A stretch of DNA of 64,000 nt. Source: Verrucomicrobiota bacterium (lineage in GTDB: Bacteria > Verrucomicrobiota > Verrucomicrobiia > Opitutales > Opitutaceae). The position numbers and the translations under genes were made by a program. Shown in pieces: positions 26,078 through 34,075 of the stretch (its first letter is position 1; each line of letters begins with the position of its first letter). The stretch is taken from contig JAEZGX010000017.1 in assembly GCA_023416735.1 (NCBI GenBank), positions 1 through 64,000 on the forward strand, given 5' to 3'. Under the pieces are notes generated by a model, which searched no databases, was not told the DNA's origin, and worked only from the letters and a program-made list of their open reading frames with translations.

Positions 26078-28288
26078 TCACGCTCCGCCACCCACCATAC
26101 GCAAGAACTCCGCTTCATCGATCACCGGCACCCCAAGCGTCCGCGCCTTTTCCAACTTCGACCCCGCATCCGCTCCGGCGAGCACATAGCTCGTCTTCTT
26201 GCTCACGCTCCCGCTCACCTTCCCGCCCGCCGCCAGAATTTTCTGTTCCGCCTCCTCGCGCTTCATCGTCGGTAGTGTCCCCGTCAATACAAAGGTCTTC
26301 CCCGTAAACGCCCCCGCCGTCATCACCGTTCCCTGCGGATCAATCCCGAGCGTCTGCAATTTTTGCAACAATCGCTTCCCCGGCTCGCTCGCGAAAAACG
26401 TCAGCGCACTCCCCGCCACCGCGGGCCCGATCTCCGACGGCACACCCGCCAGCACGCCGCCATTCAACGCCGCCAGCTCCGCATCGATCTCCAAGCGCCG
26501 CGCCTTCCGTCGCTCTTTCTCCGCTTCATCTTTCGCCGGATTCTTCTTCGAGTTCGGACTCTCCCGCTCCTTCTCATCCTCCAGCTCCGCCCGTCGCAAC
26601 ACCGCGCGCAAAATCTCCGACTCCTTCAACTCCGCAAAACTGCGGTGGCGCCGCCCCAGCTCCCGCGCCGTCGTCTCTCCCACGTCCGGCACGCTCAGCG
26701 CATACAGCCATTTCTCCAGCGGCAACGCCCGCGCCGCCTCCCGCGCCGCGACGACTTTCGTCGCATTCTTTTCCCCAAACACCCGCGGCTCCTCCGCCGT
26801 TCCCAGATTCAGGGTCGCGAGCGTCTCCAAGCTCACGTCGTAAAGATCCGGCGGATCTTTCACCAAATCCAACTCGACCAGCTTCGCTGCCACGATGTCG
26901 CCCACGCCATCGATCGCGAGCGCGCGGCGACTGCAGAAAAACACCAGCCGCCCCACGCGCTGCGCGCGACAATCGTAATTCTGACACTTCCACGCCGCGC
27001 CCACGCCGCTCTCCGTATCGACTTCCACTTTCGCAATCCGCCCGCCGCACACCGGACACTTCCCGCCCACCGCCTCAAACAAATCGAATTCCTTCGCCCC
27101 CTCCGGCCGCTCCTCCGGAAACGAGCGCAACACCGCGGGAATCACTTCACCCGCACGTTCGATCTCCACGAGATCGCCGACGCGAATGTCCTTCACGCGA
27201 ATCTCGTTCTCGTTGTGCAACGTCGCCCGCGCGATCGTGCTCATCGACAAAAAAACCGGTTCCAGCTCCGCCACCGGACTGAGAATCCCCGTCTTCCCCA
27301 CCTGAATCGTAATCGACTTCAACCGCGTCCGCGCCGTGTCCGGTTTGTATTTATAAGCGATGGCCCACCGCGGCGACTTGTCCGTCGACCCCACGATCCG
27401 CTGCTGCTCGAACTCGTCCAGCTTCACCACCGCGCCGTCCGTTCCATAGGCGAAACTCCTCCGCATCGTATCCAACTCCCCGATCGCCGCCCACGCCTCA
27501 TCGATGCCTTTCACCCGCCAGTATTTTTCCACGACCGGCAGCCCCCACGCCTTCAACTTCTCCTGCAACTCCGTCTGCGATCCCACCACGGCCGGCTCAC
27601 AATACCCCATGCTATAAAGCACAATCGACAGCTTCCGCCGCGCCACCTCCGCCGGATCCAACTGCTTGATCGTCCCCGCCGCCGTATTCCGCGGGTTGGC
27701 ATAAAGCTCCTCGCCCGCCGCCGCCCGCTCCGCATTGATCCGCTCGAACTCCGCCTGCGTCAGATAAATCTCCCCGCGAATCTCCACCACCTTCGGCGCC
27801 GCGCCCTCCAGCACTCTCGGCAACGCTGCGATCGTCAGCACGTTCACCGTCACATCATCCCCGCGATCGCCGCGTCCGCGCGTCACCGCGCGCACCAACC
27901 GCCCGTCCTCATACGTGAGGCTCACCGCCAACCCATCGATCTTCGGCTCGACCGTGTAACAAAGCTCCTCCGTCTCCAACAACCGTGCCATCCGCGCGTG
28001 AAACGCCCGCAGCTCCGCCTCGTTGTAGGTATTGTCGAGGCTCAACATCCGCTGCCGGTGCTCCACCTCCTTGAACCCGCGCACCCGGTCATCCCCGATC
28101 TTCTGCGTCGGCGAATCCTTCGTCGCCAATTGCGGAAACCGCTGCTCCAGCTCCGCCAGTTCCTGCTTCAACAAATCGTATTCAAAATCGGATACCTCCG
28201 GCTTCGCCTTCCGGTAATAAAGCTCGTCGTGATGCGCGACCTGCGGGCGAAGCTCCTCGATCCGTTTCTGCGCTTTAACGGCGTCCAT
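26078..28288 (-). CDS. ligA: NAD-dependent DNA ligase LigA
   Basis: This 736-residue enzyme seals nicks in duplex DNA with NAD+ as AMP donor. The adenylated lysine is Lys116 in EPKIDGLAVSLTY. The OB fold follows, then a zinc finger with Cys pairs CPVCGG (about 408-411) and CQNYDC (about 430-436). Helix-hairpin-helix repeats and a C-terminal BRCT domain complete it (about 660-733, GAFTGKTFVLTGTLPTMKRE). Between the HhH repeats, about residues 574-600, there is a Lys/Glu-rich insertion absent from standard LigA and explaining the extra length. Its start overlaps the end of the VanZ-like gene by 14 nt. Confidence 0.96.
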   Translation of the reverse strand: MDAVKAQKRIEELRPQVAHHDELYYRKAKPEVSDFEYDLLKQELAELEQRFPQLATKDSPTQKIGDDRVRGFKEVEHRQRMLSLDNTYNEAELRAFHARMARLLETEELCYTVEPKIDGLAVSLTYEDGRLVRAVTRGRGDRGDDVTVNVLTIAALPRVLEGAAPKVVEIRGEIYLTQAEFERINAERAAAGEELYANPRNTAAGTIKQLDPAEVARRKLSIVLYSMGYCEPAVVGSQTELQEKLKAWGLPVVEKYWRVKGIDEAWAAIGELDTMRRSFAYGTDGAVVKLDEFEQQRIVGSTDKSPRWAIAYKYKPDTARTRLKSITIQVGKTGILSPVAELEPVFLSMSTIARATLHNENEIRVKDIRVGDLVEIERAGEVIPAVLRSFPEERPEGAKEFDLFEAVGGKCPVCGGRIAKVEVDTESGVGAAWKCQNYDCRAQRVGRLVFFCSRRALAIDGVGDIVAAKLVELDLVKDPPDLYDVSLETLATLNLGTAEEPRVFGEKNATKVVAAREAARALPLEKWLYALSVPDVGETTARELGRRHRSFAELKESEILRAVLRRAELEDEKERESPNSKKNPAKDEAEKERRKARRLEIDAELAALNGGVLAGVPSEIGPAVAGSALTFFASEPGKRLLQKLQTLGIDPQGTVMTAGAFTGKTFVLTGTLPTMKREEAEQKILAAGGKVSGSVSKKTSYVLAGADAGSKLEKARTLGVPVIDEAEFLRMVGGGA

Positions 28289-28739
28289 CCGCCGCGATTA
28301 CGCACGCCGCCGGATCGATTTCAACGCGCCGTTTGCGAAATACACCCCACACCGGCGACTCCAACATCCGCCGATACGCCGGCCACTCCGCATACATCAC
28401 GGTCGCCACCACTGCGCCCAGCGTGTCCGCCACCCAATCCCACACGTCCATCGTGCGCCCGGGCGTGAAATGCTGATGCAGCTCATCCGTCACGCCAAAC
28501 ACCGACACGATCAAGATCGCCGCATACATCCCCAGCGGCCGCGTCCGCGCCACCGCATGCACCCGCGCCACCAGCGTCGCCATCAACCCATACAGCGCGA
28601 AATGCACCACTTTGTCGCTCCCCTCGAAGGTCGGCGGCAATCCCTCCACCGAACGCCCCGAACACCACGTAATCACCACCGCCAACGCCACCGGCCAGAT
28701 CAGTCTTCGGCGGTCGGATTGGGACGCAGGTGATGTCAT
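28275..28739 (-). CDS. VanZ-like membrane protein
   Basis: This 154-residue protein has about four hydrophobic segments and the VanZ signature DELHQHFTPGRTMDVWDWVAD (given here as its conserved positions Asp-Glu-Leu-His-Gln, Pro-Gly-Arg, Asp-Trp-Asp region, about 84-104). VanZ-type proteins are small membrane proteins of uncertain function, one of which confers low-level teicoplanin resistance. There is no sign of a van operon here. The last 14 bases overlap ligA, so the two are probably co-transcribed. The C-terminal 30 residues are hydrophilic and basic. Confidence 0.82.
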   Translation of the reverse strand: MTSPASQSDRRRLIWPVALAVVITWCSGRSVEGLPPTFEGSDKVVHFALYGLMATLVARVHAVARTRPLGMYAAILIVSVFGVTDELHQHFTPGRTMDVWDWVADTLGAVVATVMYAEWPAYRRMLESPVWGVFRKRRVEIDPAACVIAADGRR

Positions 28740-28766
28740 CTCTTGAAAATTCGTCCCTCTTCTTGA

Positions 28767-28786
28767 GGCGGCGATCCATCGCCGCC
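28767..28786. repeat. 20-nt perfect palindrome beside tRNA-Pro
   Basis: GGCGGCGAT (28767-28775) and ATCGCCGCC (28778-28786) flank CC. It lies 10 nt beyond the 3' end of the tRNA. A run of five T on the tRNA strand comes before the hairpin rather than after it, so this is not a standard terminator. Confidence 0.6.
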
Positions 28787-28796
28787 GATTAAAAAC

Positions 28797-28873
<77 letters not shown>

Positions 28874-29064
28874 AACAAGAGAACGGTCACAAAGCGATAC
28901 CCCGCCGACCGACGCAAGAGTTTTTCTGCCGACCTTCGCGCTCCACCCCTCTTTATCCGCCCGCATCATCCCATTTCCGGGAATCCCTCCTCCCACCGGC
29001 GAAAGATTCTTGGCGCCTCTTCACCGCTCTCGAACGCGCTTAAAAGTTTAATCTTTTGTAGGGA

Positions 29065-29106
29065 AGTTACTTACGACGTATCCATTTCGTTGGCACGTCC
29101 GCTGCA
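29065..29106 (+). promoter_or_regulatory. Sigma-54 promoter 1 with conserved upstream block
   Basis: TGGCACG at 29091-29097 and CTGCA ending at 29106 match the -24/-12 consensus TGGCACRNNNNTTGCW with one mismatch; GG and GC are exactly 10 nt apart. The upstream block AGTTACTTAC (29065-29074) starts 26 nt before TGGCAC, as in the other two sigma-54 sites. The predicted transcript would start near 29116 and first cover the small membrane protein gene. Confidence 0.75.
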
Positions 29107-29136
29107 AATACACCGGCACAACTCCCCATCATTATC

Positions 29137-29385
29137 ATGAAAACCGCCATCACTGTCATCGCCGTCCTCATCGCCGCCGGTTATCCGTGCGTCGCCTTCG
29201 CCGAAGTCCTCGGCGCATCCATTCCGTCCGCCATGAACGGTGAAAACGCCCTCGCCGCGTTCACCGCCGCCGTGGCTGTTCTCCTCATCGTCAGCGACTA
29301 TAGCCGCCGCTCGATCGCGCACAGCGCCACCAGCTACACCCGCACGCCGTTCCGCAAACGCGAGAGCCACCGCCTCGCCGCTTGA
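29137..29385 (+). CDS. Small membrane/exported protein in the sigma-54 regulon
   Basis: This 82-residue protein is not recognised. Residues 1-22 (MKTAITVIAVLIAAGYPCVAF, shown in part) resemble a signal peptide or first membrane segment. Residues about 38-55 (ALAAFTAAVAVLLIVSDYS) form a second hydrophobic helix. The C-terminus is basic and Ser/Arg-rich, probably cytosolic if both segments stay in the membrane. Codon use is like the neighbours. It lies about 20 nt after the inferred sigma-54 transcription start and 32 nt before the response regulator gene, so it is likely the first gene of that operon. A role as a small sensor or modulator is possible but unproven. Confidence 0.6.
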   Translation: MKTAITVIAVLIAAGYPCVAFAEVLGASIPSAMNGENALAAFTAAVAVLLIVSDYSRRSIAHSATSYTRTPFRKRESHRLAA

Positions 29386-29417
29386 CTCGCCTTTCTCCAG
29401 CTTCGTCATTCGCATCC

Positions 29418-30782
29418 ATGACCCCATCGGAAACCCCGCGCATCCTCGTTGCCGACGACCAGCCCGACGTCCTCGAAGCCCTGCGCCTCCTCCTCAAATC
29501 CGAAGGTTACCAAATCGAAACTGCGAAGTCCCCGGCCGCCGTCGTGAAAGCGGTCGAGGCTCGCGATTTCGGCTTGGTGCTCATGGACCTCAACTACGCC
29601 CGCGACACCACGTCCGGCCAGGAAGGTCTCGATCTTCTCAACAAACTTTCCGCCCTCGATTCCTCCCTCCCCGTCGTCGTCATGACCGCCTGGGCGAGCG
29701 TCGACGTCGCCGTCGAAGCCATGCGCCGCGGCGCCCGCGATTTCATCACCAAGCCCTGGGACAACCCGCGCCTGCTCGCGATCGTCAAAAACCAGATCGC
29801 CCTTGGCAGCGCCGTTCGCGCCTACTCGCGCCTCCAACAGGAAAACCAACTCCTCCGCGGCAAAGGCGGCCCCAACCTCATCGCGCAATCCGCCGCGATG
29901 CGCCCCGTCCTCGATATCATCGCCCGCGTGGGTCCTTCCGACGCCAACGTCCTCATCACCGGCGAAAACGGCACCGGCAAGGGCGTCGTCGCCCAAGCCC
30001 TCCACGCCGTCTCCGCCCGCGCCGCCAAGCCTTTCATCTCCGTCAACATGGGCGGCCTTCCCGAGGGCGTCTTCGAGAGCGAACTCTTCGGCCACGTCCG
30101 CGGCGCGTTCACCGACGCCAAATCCGACCGCGCCGGCCGCTTCGAACTCGCCGATGGCGGCACGTTGTTCATGGACGAAATTGGCAACATCCCCATGAGC
30201 CAGCAGGCGAAGCTCCTGCGCACCATCGAAACCGGCGAATTCGAACGCGTCGGCTCGTCGCGCACCTACCGCGCCAGCGTCCGCCTCGTCTCCGCCACCA
30301 ATTCCGATCTTCCCGCCGAAGTCGCCGCCGGAAAATTCCGCCAGGATCTCCTCTTCCGTCTCAACACGATTCACATCCATCTCCCGCCGCTCCGTGAGCG
30401 CCGCGAAGACATCGAGCTCCTCGCCCAACATTTCCTCAAGCAACACGTCGAACGCTACCGGAAACCCATCACCGGCTTCGACGAATCCGCCGTGCAGGCC
30501 ATGCGCAATCATCACTGGCCCGGCAACGTCCGCGAGCTCGACCACGCCGTCGAACGCGGCGTGTTGATGTCGCAAGGCAAAGTCGTCCGCGCCCCCGACC
30601 TCGGCCTTACCGTCGCCCAGGACGCCACTCCGCGTCTCGAAGAAATGAGCATCGAAGAGGTCGAAGCGTTCCTCATCAAAAAGACCCTCTCCCGCTGCGA
30701 CGGCAACGCCCGCCGCGCCGCCGAAGAACTCGGTCTAAGCCGCAGCGCCTTCTACCGCCGCCTCGAAAAATACGGTCTCTGA
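29418..30782 (+). CDS. Sigma-54-dependent response regulator (NtrC/AtoC family)
   Basis: This 454-residue protein has three domains. The receiver domain (about 7-125) has phosphoacceptor Asp57 (LMDLNYARD), the acidic pair DDQ near residue 15 and the conserved Lys in FITKPW. The AAA+ sigma-54 activation domain (about 150-385) has Walker A GENGTGK at 182-188 and Walker B LFMDEIGNIP. The sigma-54-contact loop reads GAFTDA (229-234), not the common GAFTGA. The C-terminal Fis-type helix-turn-helix is at about 430-452 (NARRAAEELGLSRSAFYRRL). It should remodel sigma-54 RNA polymerase upon phosphorylation by the kinase at 31220. The ATG at 29418 is preferred over one 12 codons upstream that overlaps the preceding gene. 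Confidence 0.93.
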   Translation: MTPSETPRILVADDQPDVLEALRLLLKSEGYQIETAKSPAAVVKAVEARDFGLVLMDLNYARDTTSGQEGLDLLNKLSALDSSLPVVVMTAWASVDVAVEAMRRGARDFITKPWDNPRLLAIVKNQIALGSAVRAYSRLQQENQLLRGKGGPNLIAQSAAMRPVLDIIARVGPSDANVLITGENGTGKGVVAQALHAVSARAAKPFISVNMGGLPEGVFESELFGHVRGAFTDAKSDRAGRFELADGGTLFMDEIGNIPMSQQAKLLRTIETGEFERVGSSRTYRASVRLVSATNSDLPAEVAAGKFRQDLLFRLNTIHIHLPPLRERREDIELLAQHFLKQHVERYRKPITGFDESAVQAMRNHHWPGNVRELDHAVERGVLMSQGKVVRAPDLGLTVAQDATPRLEEMSIEEVEAFLIKKTLSRCDGNARRAAEELGLSRSAFYRRLEKYGL

Positions 30783-30787
30783 CGAGC

Positions 30788-30830
30788 AGCTTTAAGCTAA
30801 AAGCAATAAGCTTTAAGCGGTAAGCTATTC
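30788..30830. repeat. Left arm of inverted tract flanking the four-helix-bundle gene
   Basis: This is a degenerate tract of AAGCTTTAAGC-like units. Bases 30807-30818 (TAAGCTTTAAGC) are a perfect 12-nt inverted match to 31189-31200 in the right arm. Confidence 0.7.
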
Positions 30831-30847
30831 GCGCAGGCTTCGCCTCG

Positions 30848-31201
30848 GTGAAAGATTTCCGCGAACTCAAGGTTTGGCAGCGCAGCCACCAACTCGTGCT
30901 CCAAATCTACAAAACCACCCGCGAGTTCCCCAAGGAGGAGCAATTTGGCCTGACGAGCCAAATGCGCCGCGCAAGCTCCTCGATCCCCGCAAACATAGCG
31001 GAAGGTTGCGGACGCGATGGCGACGCCGAGTTGAAGCGTTTTGTAAACATCGCCCTCGGCTCCGCCTGCGAACTGGACTACCATCTCCTACTCGCAGCCG
31101 AGCTGGGCTATCTTAAGCCTGAAGCCGCTCGCATGCTGGCGGCCGAGATTCTCGAGCTCCGCCGAATGCTCGGCCGGTTCGTTCAGAAGCTTAAAGCTTA
31201 G
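30848..31201 (+). CDS. Four-helix-bundle protein (23S rRNA intervening-sequence protein family)
   Basis: This 117-residue all-helical protein matches the S23/IVP four-helix-bundle family: MKDFRELKVWQRSHQLVL at the N-terminus, TTREFPKEEQFGLTSQMRRA, then SSSIPANIAEGCGR and LGSACELDYHLLLA. Relatives are encoded in intervening sequences of 23S rRNA genes, stand-alone in many genomes, and as Avd in diversity-generating retroelements. The molecular role is probably nucleic-acid or protein binding. It starts with GTG. It separates the response regulator from its histidine kinase and is flanked by complementary AAGCTT-rich arms, with its stop codon inside the right arm. This suggests an inserted cassette. 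Confidence 0.85.
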   Translation: MKDFRELKVWQRSHQLVLQIYKTTREFPKEEQFGLTSQMRRASSSIPANIAEGCGRDGDAELKRFVNIALGSACELDYHLLLAAELGYLKPEAARMLAAEILELRRMLGRFVQKLKA

Positions 31202-31217
31202 AGCTTATCGCCTATAG
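31187..31217. repeat. Right arm of inverted tract flanking the four-helix-bundle gene
   Basis: GCTTAAAGCTTA (31189-31200) is the exact reverse complement of 30807-30818, followed by further AGCTTATCGCC-like units. It covers the end of the four-helix-bundle gene and ends two bases before the kinase ATG. Confidence 0.7.
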
Positions 31218-31219
31218 CC

Positions 31220-32638
31220 ATGCCTTCCGGCAATCGCCGCAAGCTCTCCCACGAGCAAGCCATCTTCTTCCAATGCCTCGCCGGCGCCCTCCCGGCCGTT
31301 CTCGTGGCCATGTGGTTCCTCTGGCTCGGCTCCGATGCCACGCCAAAAGTGCAGTGGACCCTCTCGCTTCTGATCGTCGGCTTCTGGCTGGGTTTCGCGC
31401 TCGCCGTCCAAACCCGCGTCGTCCGCCCGCTTCAAACGATGGCGAACCTCCTCTCCGCCCTTCGCGAGGGTGACTTCTCCGTCCGTGCCCGCGGCGCCAA
31501 CCGCGACGAACCGCTCGGCGATGCGATGTCCGAAATCAACACGCTCAGCCGCACCCTTCAGGAACAGCGTCTCAGCGCCCTCGAAGCCACCGCGCTCCTC
31601 CGCACGGTGATGGAAGAAATCGAGGTCGCGATTTTCGCCTTCGACTCCGACGCCAAGCTCCGCCTCGCCAACCACGCCGGACAACTCCTGCTCAAAAAAC
31701 CCGCCGAACGCATCCTCGGCCGCGACGCCGCCGAACTCGGCCTCGCCGAATGTCTCCAAGGCGAACCCGCTCGCCTCCTCAATCTCACCTTCCCCGGCAG
31801 CTCCGGCCGCTGGGGCATGCGTCGCAGTTCATTCCGCGAAGGCGGACGCCCTCATCACCTCGTCGTCATCGGCGACCTCAGCCAGACACTCCGCGAGGAA
31901 GAACTCCGCGCCTGGCAAAAACTCGTCCGCGTCCTCGGCCACGAGCTCAACAACTCCCTCGCTCCCATCAAATCCATCGCCGGCAGCCTCGGCAGCATTC
32001 TCCGGCGCGAACAACGCGCGTCCGACTGGGAAGACGACATGCGCGCGGGCCTTGATATCATCGCTTCCCGCGCCGACGGCCTCAGCCGTTTCATGCAAGC
32101 CTACGCGCGCCTCGCCCGTCTTCCCGCGCCCAACCGCTCGCCGTGTGAAGTGAAACCGCTGATCCACCGCGTCGCCGCCTTCGAAACCCGCCGCCCCATC
32201 GCCATCCTCGGCGGCCCCGATATCACCTTCTCCTGCGACGGCGCCCAAATCGAACAGGTCCTCATCAACCTCATCAAAAACGCCGTCGAAGCCATCCTCG
32301 ATCCGAGCGTCCCTCATCACGAGGGCGACACTCCCGGCGTCCGCGTGCGCTGGAAAAAACTCGGCCACCAGCTCGCCATCGAGGTCGAAGACGACGGCCC
32401 CGGCATCGCAAACTCCGGCAATCTCTTCGTGCCTTTCTTCACCACGAAACCTGAAGGCTCCGGCATCGGCCTCGTGCTCTGCCGCCAGATCGCAGAGAAT
32501 CACGGCGGATCCCTCACCCTCGAAAACCGCAGCGACGGCGCCGACGGCAGCATCGCTCGTCTCCAACTTCCTCTCGCTTCCCCTCTCGCCGATGGAAGCG
32601 CGCCGGCCTCGTCACGCAGCTCGCCGGCTGCGGGTTGA
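31220..32638 (+). CDS. Membrane sensor histidine kinase (NtrB/AtoS-like)
   Basis: This 472-residue kinase has two membrane segments (about 18-36 and 46-64) separated by a very short loop, so it has almost no periplasmic sensor. A HAMP-like region (about 65-118) and a PAS domain (about 125-225) follow. The HisKA domain has the phosphorylated His241 in LGHELNNSLAPIKS, and the ATPase domain has the N box LINLIKNAVEAI, G1 EDDGPGI, F box PFFTTK and G2 GSGIGLVLC. Membrane or cytosolic cues are more likely than periplasmic ligands. It should phosphorylate the response regulator at 29418, from which it is separated by the four-helix-bundle gene. Confidence 0.92.
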   Translation: MPSGNRRKLSHEQAIFFQCLAGALPAVLVAMWFLWLGSDATPKVQWTLSLLIVGFWLGFALAVQTRVVRPLQTMANLLSALREGDFSVRARGANRDEPLGDAMSEINTLSRTLQEQRLSALEATALLRTVMEEIEVAIFAFDSDAKLRLANHAGQLLLKKPAERILGRDAAELGLAECLQGEPARLLNLTFPGSSGRWGMRRSSFREGGRPHHLVVIGDLSQTLREEELRAWQKLVRVLGHELNNSLAPIKSIAGSLGSILRREQRASDWEDDMRAGLDIIASRADGLSRFMQAYARLARLPAPNRSPCEVKPLIHRVAAFETRRPIAILGGPDITFSCDGAQIEQVLINLIKNAVEAILDPSVPHHEGDTPGVRVRWKKLGHQLAIEVEDDGPGIANSGNLFVPFFTTKPEGSGIGLVLCRQIAENHGGSLTLENRSDGADGSIARLQLPLASPLADGSAPASSRSSPAAG

Positions 32639-32803
32639 AACAATTTTCCTCACCAGCTCTTCGCGCTGTTGTTCGGTGCGACGGAAAAGATCTCAGTGTC
32701 CGCCCCGTCTTGCGCCGTCGTAATTTTCCCCAGCACACGCTTGGGAGCTTTCGACGCCCGCCATCGTTGCTGATTTATCCGCGAGCCGTTCTTCTTTCGT
32801 CCT

Positions 32804-32831
32804 GCCGCCCCAGCTTGAGGGCGGCTTTTTT
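32804..32831 (+). terminator. Rho-independent terminator upstream of the GT61 gene
   Basis: GCCGCCC (32804-32810) pairs with GGGCGGC (32819-32825) over an 8-nt loop, followed by six T. It lies 166 nt after the kinase stop and directly abuts an ATG at 32832. Confidence 0.85.
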
Positions 32832-32867
32832 ATGCTGCTCGCACCGACCGCGTCATCCGCTCTCAAA

Positions 32868-34064
32868 ATGCGCCGCGCACTCGGTCGCTTGCGCCGTTCC
32901 GCCGCGGTGGAAAACACCGCCAACTTCTTCGCGCTGCACCGTCGCCGTGCTCAACAACGTCTCCACGGCCGCTTCGTTCGCGGCACCTGGTTGCACACCG
33001 CCGACTATCTTTCCGCCCATCCCGACCGCGGCAGGTATCATTCCGGCGCCGAACCCGGCGGCCGCACCTACGTTCCACCGCCCACCTTTCTCTCTTCCAC
33101 GCCCGTCGACGCCCCGGGGAATCACATCCGCTTCACCCGTCGCCCCGCGGGCATCGCCGAGCTTGTCCGTCCCTGGGTCGTCGGTCACAGCGGCGCCGTC
33201 ATCGGCAGCGATCGCCATCTGCTTTGGGATCTTTCCTACGAGTGGCCGGGACGCCCCCAATCGCACACGACGTATCAACTCACCCACCTCGACGCCGCTC
33301 CGCTTCCCGGAATCACGCTCACCCTCGCAGCGATGTCCGCGGAGAAAAACTACTTTCATCTCCTCCTCAACAGCCTCGCTCGCCTCGCTTACCTCTCGGC
33401 CCTGCCCGCGCATCTTTCTCCCGATCGTTATCTGATCAGCGGTCCCGTCACGCCGTTCATCTCCGAAGCTCTCGCCCTTTTCCGAATCGACCGCGCACGC
33501 ATCATCGGCACCACCGACTTCCCCGCGTCGCGCCCCGAACTCCTCCTCGCCCCGCCGCTCGTCAATCACCCGTTCGTGGTTCCCGCCCAGGTTTGCGAAT
33601 TCCTTCACCGCTCCATCGTCGGCGCGCGCCCCGTCCCCACGCAACGCCGTCGCATTTTTATCGATCGCTCCGACGCGTGTTATCGCCGCATCGTCAACTT
33701 CGACGACCTTCTTCCCACGCTCAACTCACTCGGTCTCGAACCGATCCAACTCGCCGGCCGCAGCCTCGCCGAACAGGCCGCGCTCTTTCACGACGCCTCG
33801 CTCGTCGTCGCCAATCACGGCGCCGCCCTCTCCAACCTCGTCTTCTGCTCTCCGGGCACACGGGTCATCCAGATCCTCGCGCCCGGCATGATGGAGCGCG
33901 AATACCGCACCATCTCTCATCACGGACACCTCCAACACGACTACCTCGTGGCGCAATTCGCTCACTCGTCCGACGCCCACCTGCCGCGCAAAGACCGCGA
34001 TCTCATCCTGTCCCCCGATTCCCTCCTTCGCGCCGTCGAATCCAACCGCGCGGTTCCTTTCTGA
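32868..34064 (+). CDS. Glycosyltransferase family 61 (DUF563) protein
   Basis: The protein is about 398 residues from the ATG at 32868. The C-terminal half carries the GT61/DUF563 pattern: RRRIFIDRSDACYRRIVN, then DASLVVANHGAALSNLVF and CSPGTRVIQI. GT61 enzymes transfer sugars such as xylose or GlcNAc; bacterial members act in capsule or LPS assembly. No membrane segment is evident. An in-frame ATG at 32832 directly follows a terminator T tract, so the start at 32868 is preferred, though evidence is thin. It is followed after 11 nt by a GT2 gene and then a pyruvyltransferase-like gene, a small polysaccharide cluster. Confidence 0.82.
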   Translation: MRRALGRLRRSAAVENTANFFALHRRRAQQRLHGRFVRGTWLHTADYLSAHPDRGRYHSGAEPGGRTYVPPPTFLSSTPVDAPGNHIRFTRRPAGIAELVRPWVVGHSGAVIGSDRHLLWDLSYEWPGRPQSHTTYQLTHLDAAPLPGITLTLAAMSAEKNYFHLLLNSLARLAYLSALPAHLSPDRYLISGPVTPFISEALALFRIDRARIIGTTDFPASRPELLLAPPLVNHPFVVPAQVCEFLHRSIVGARPVPTQRRRIFIDRSDACYRRIVNFDDLLPTLNSLGLEPIQLAGRSLAEQAALFHDASLVVANHGAALSNLVFCSPGTRVIQILAPGMMEREYRTISHHGHLQHDYLVAQFAHSSDAHLPRKDRDLILSPDSLLRAVESNRAVPF

Positions 34065-34075
34065 CGTTCACCATC

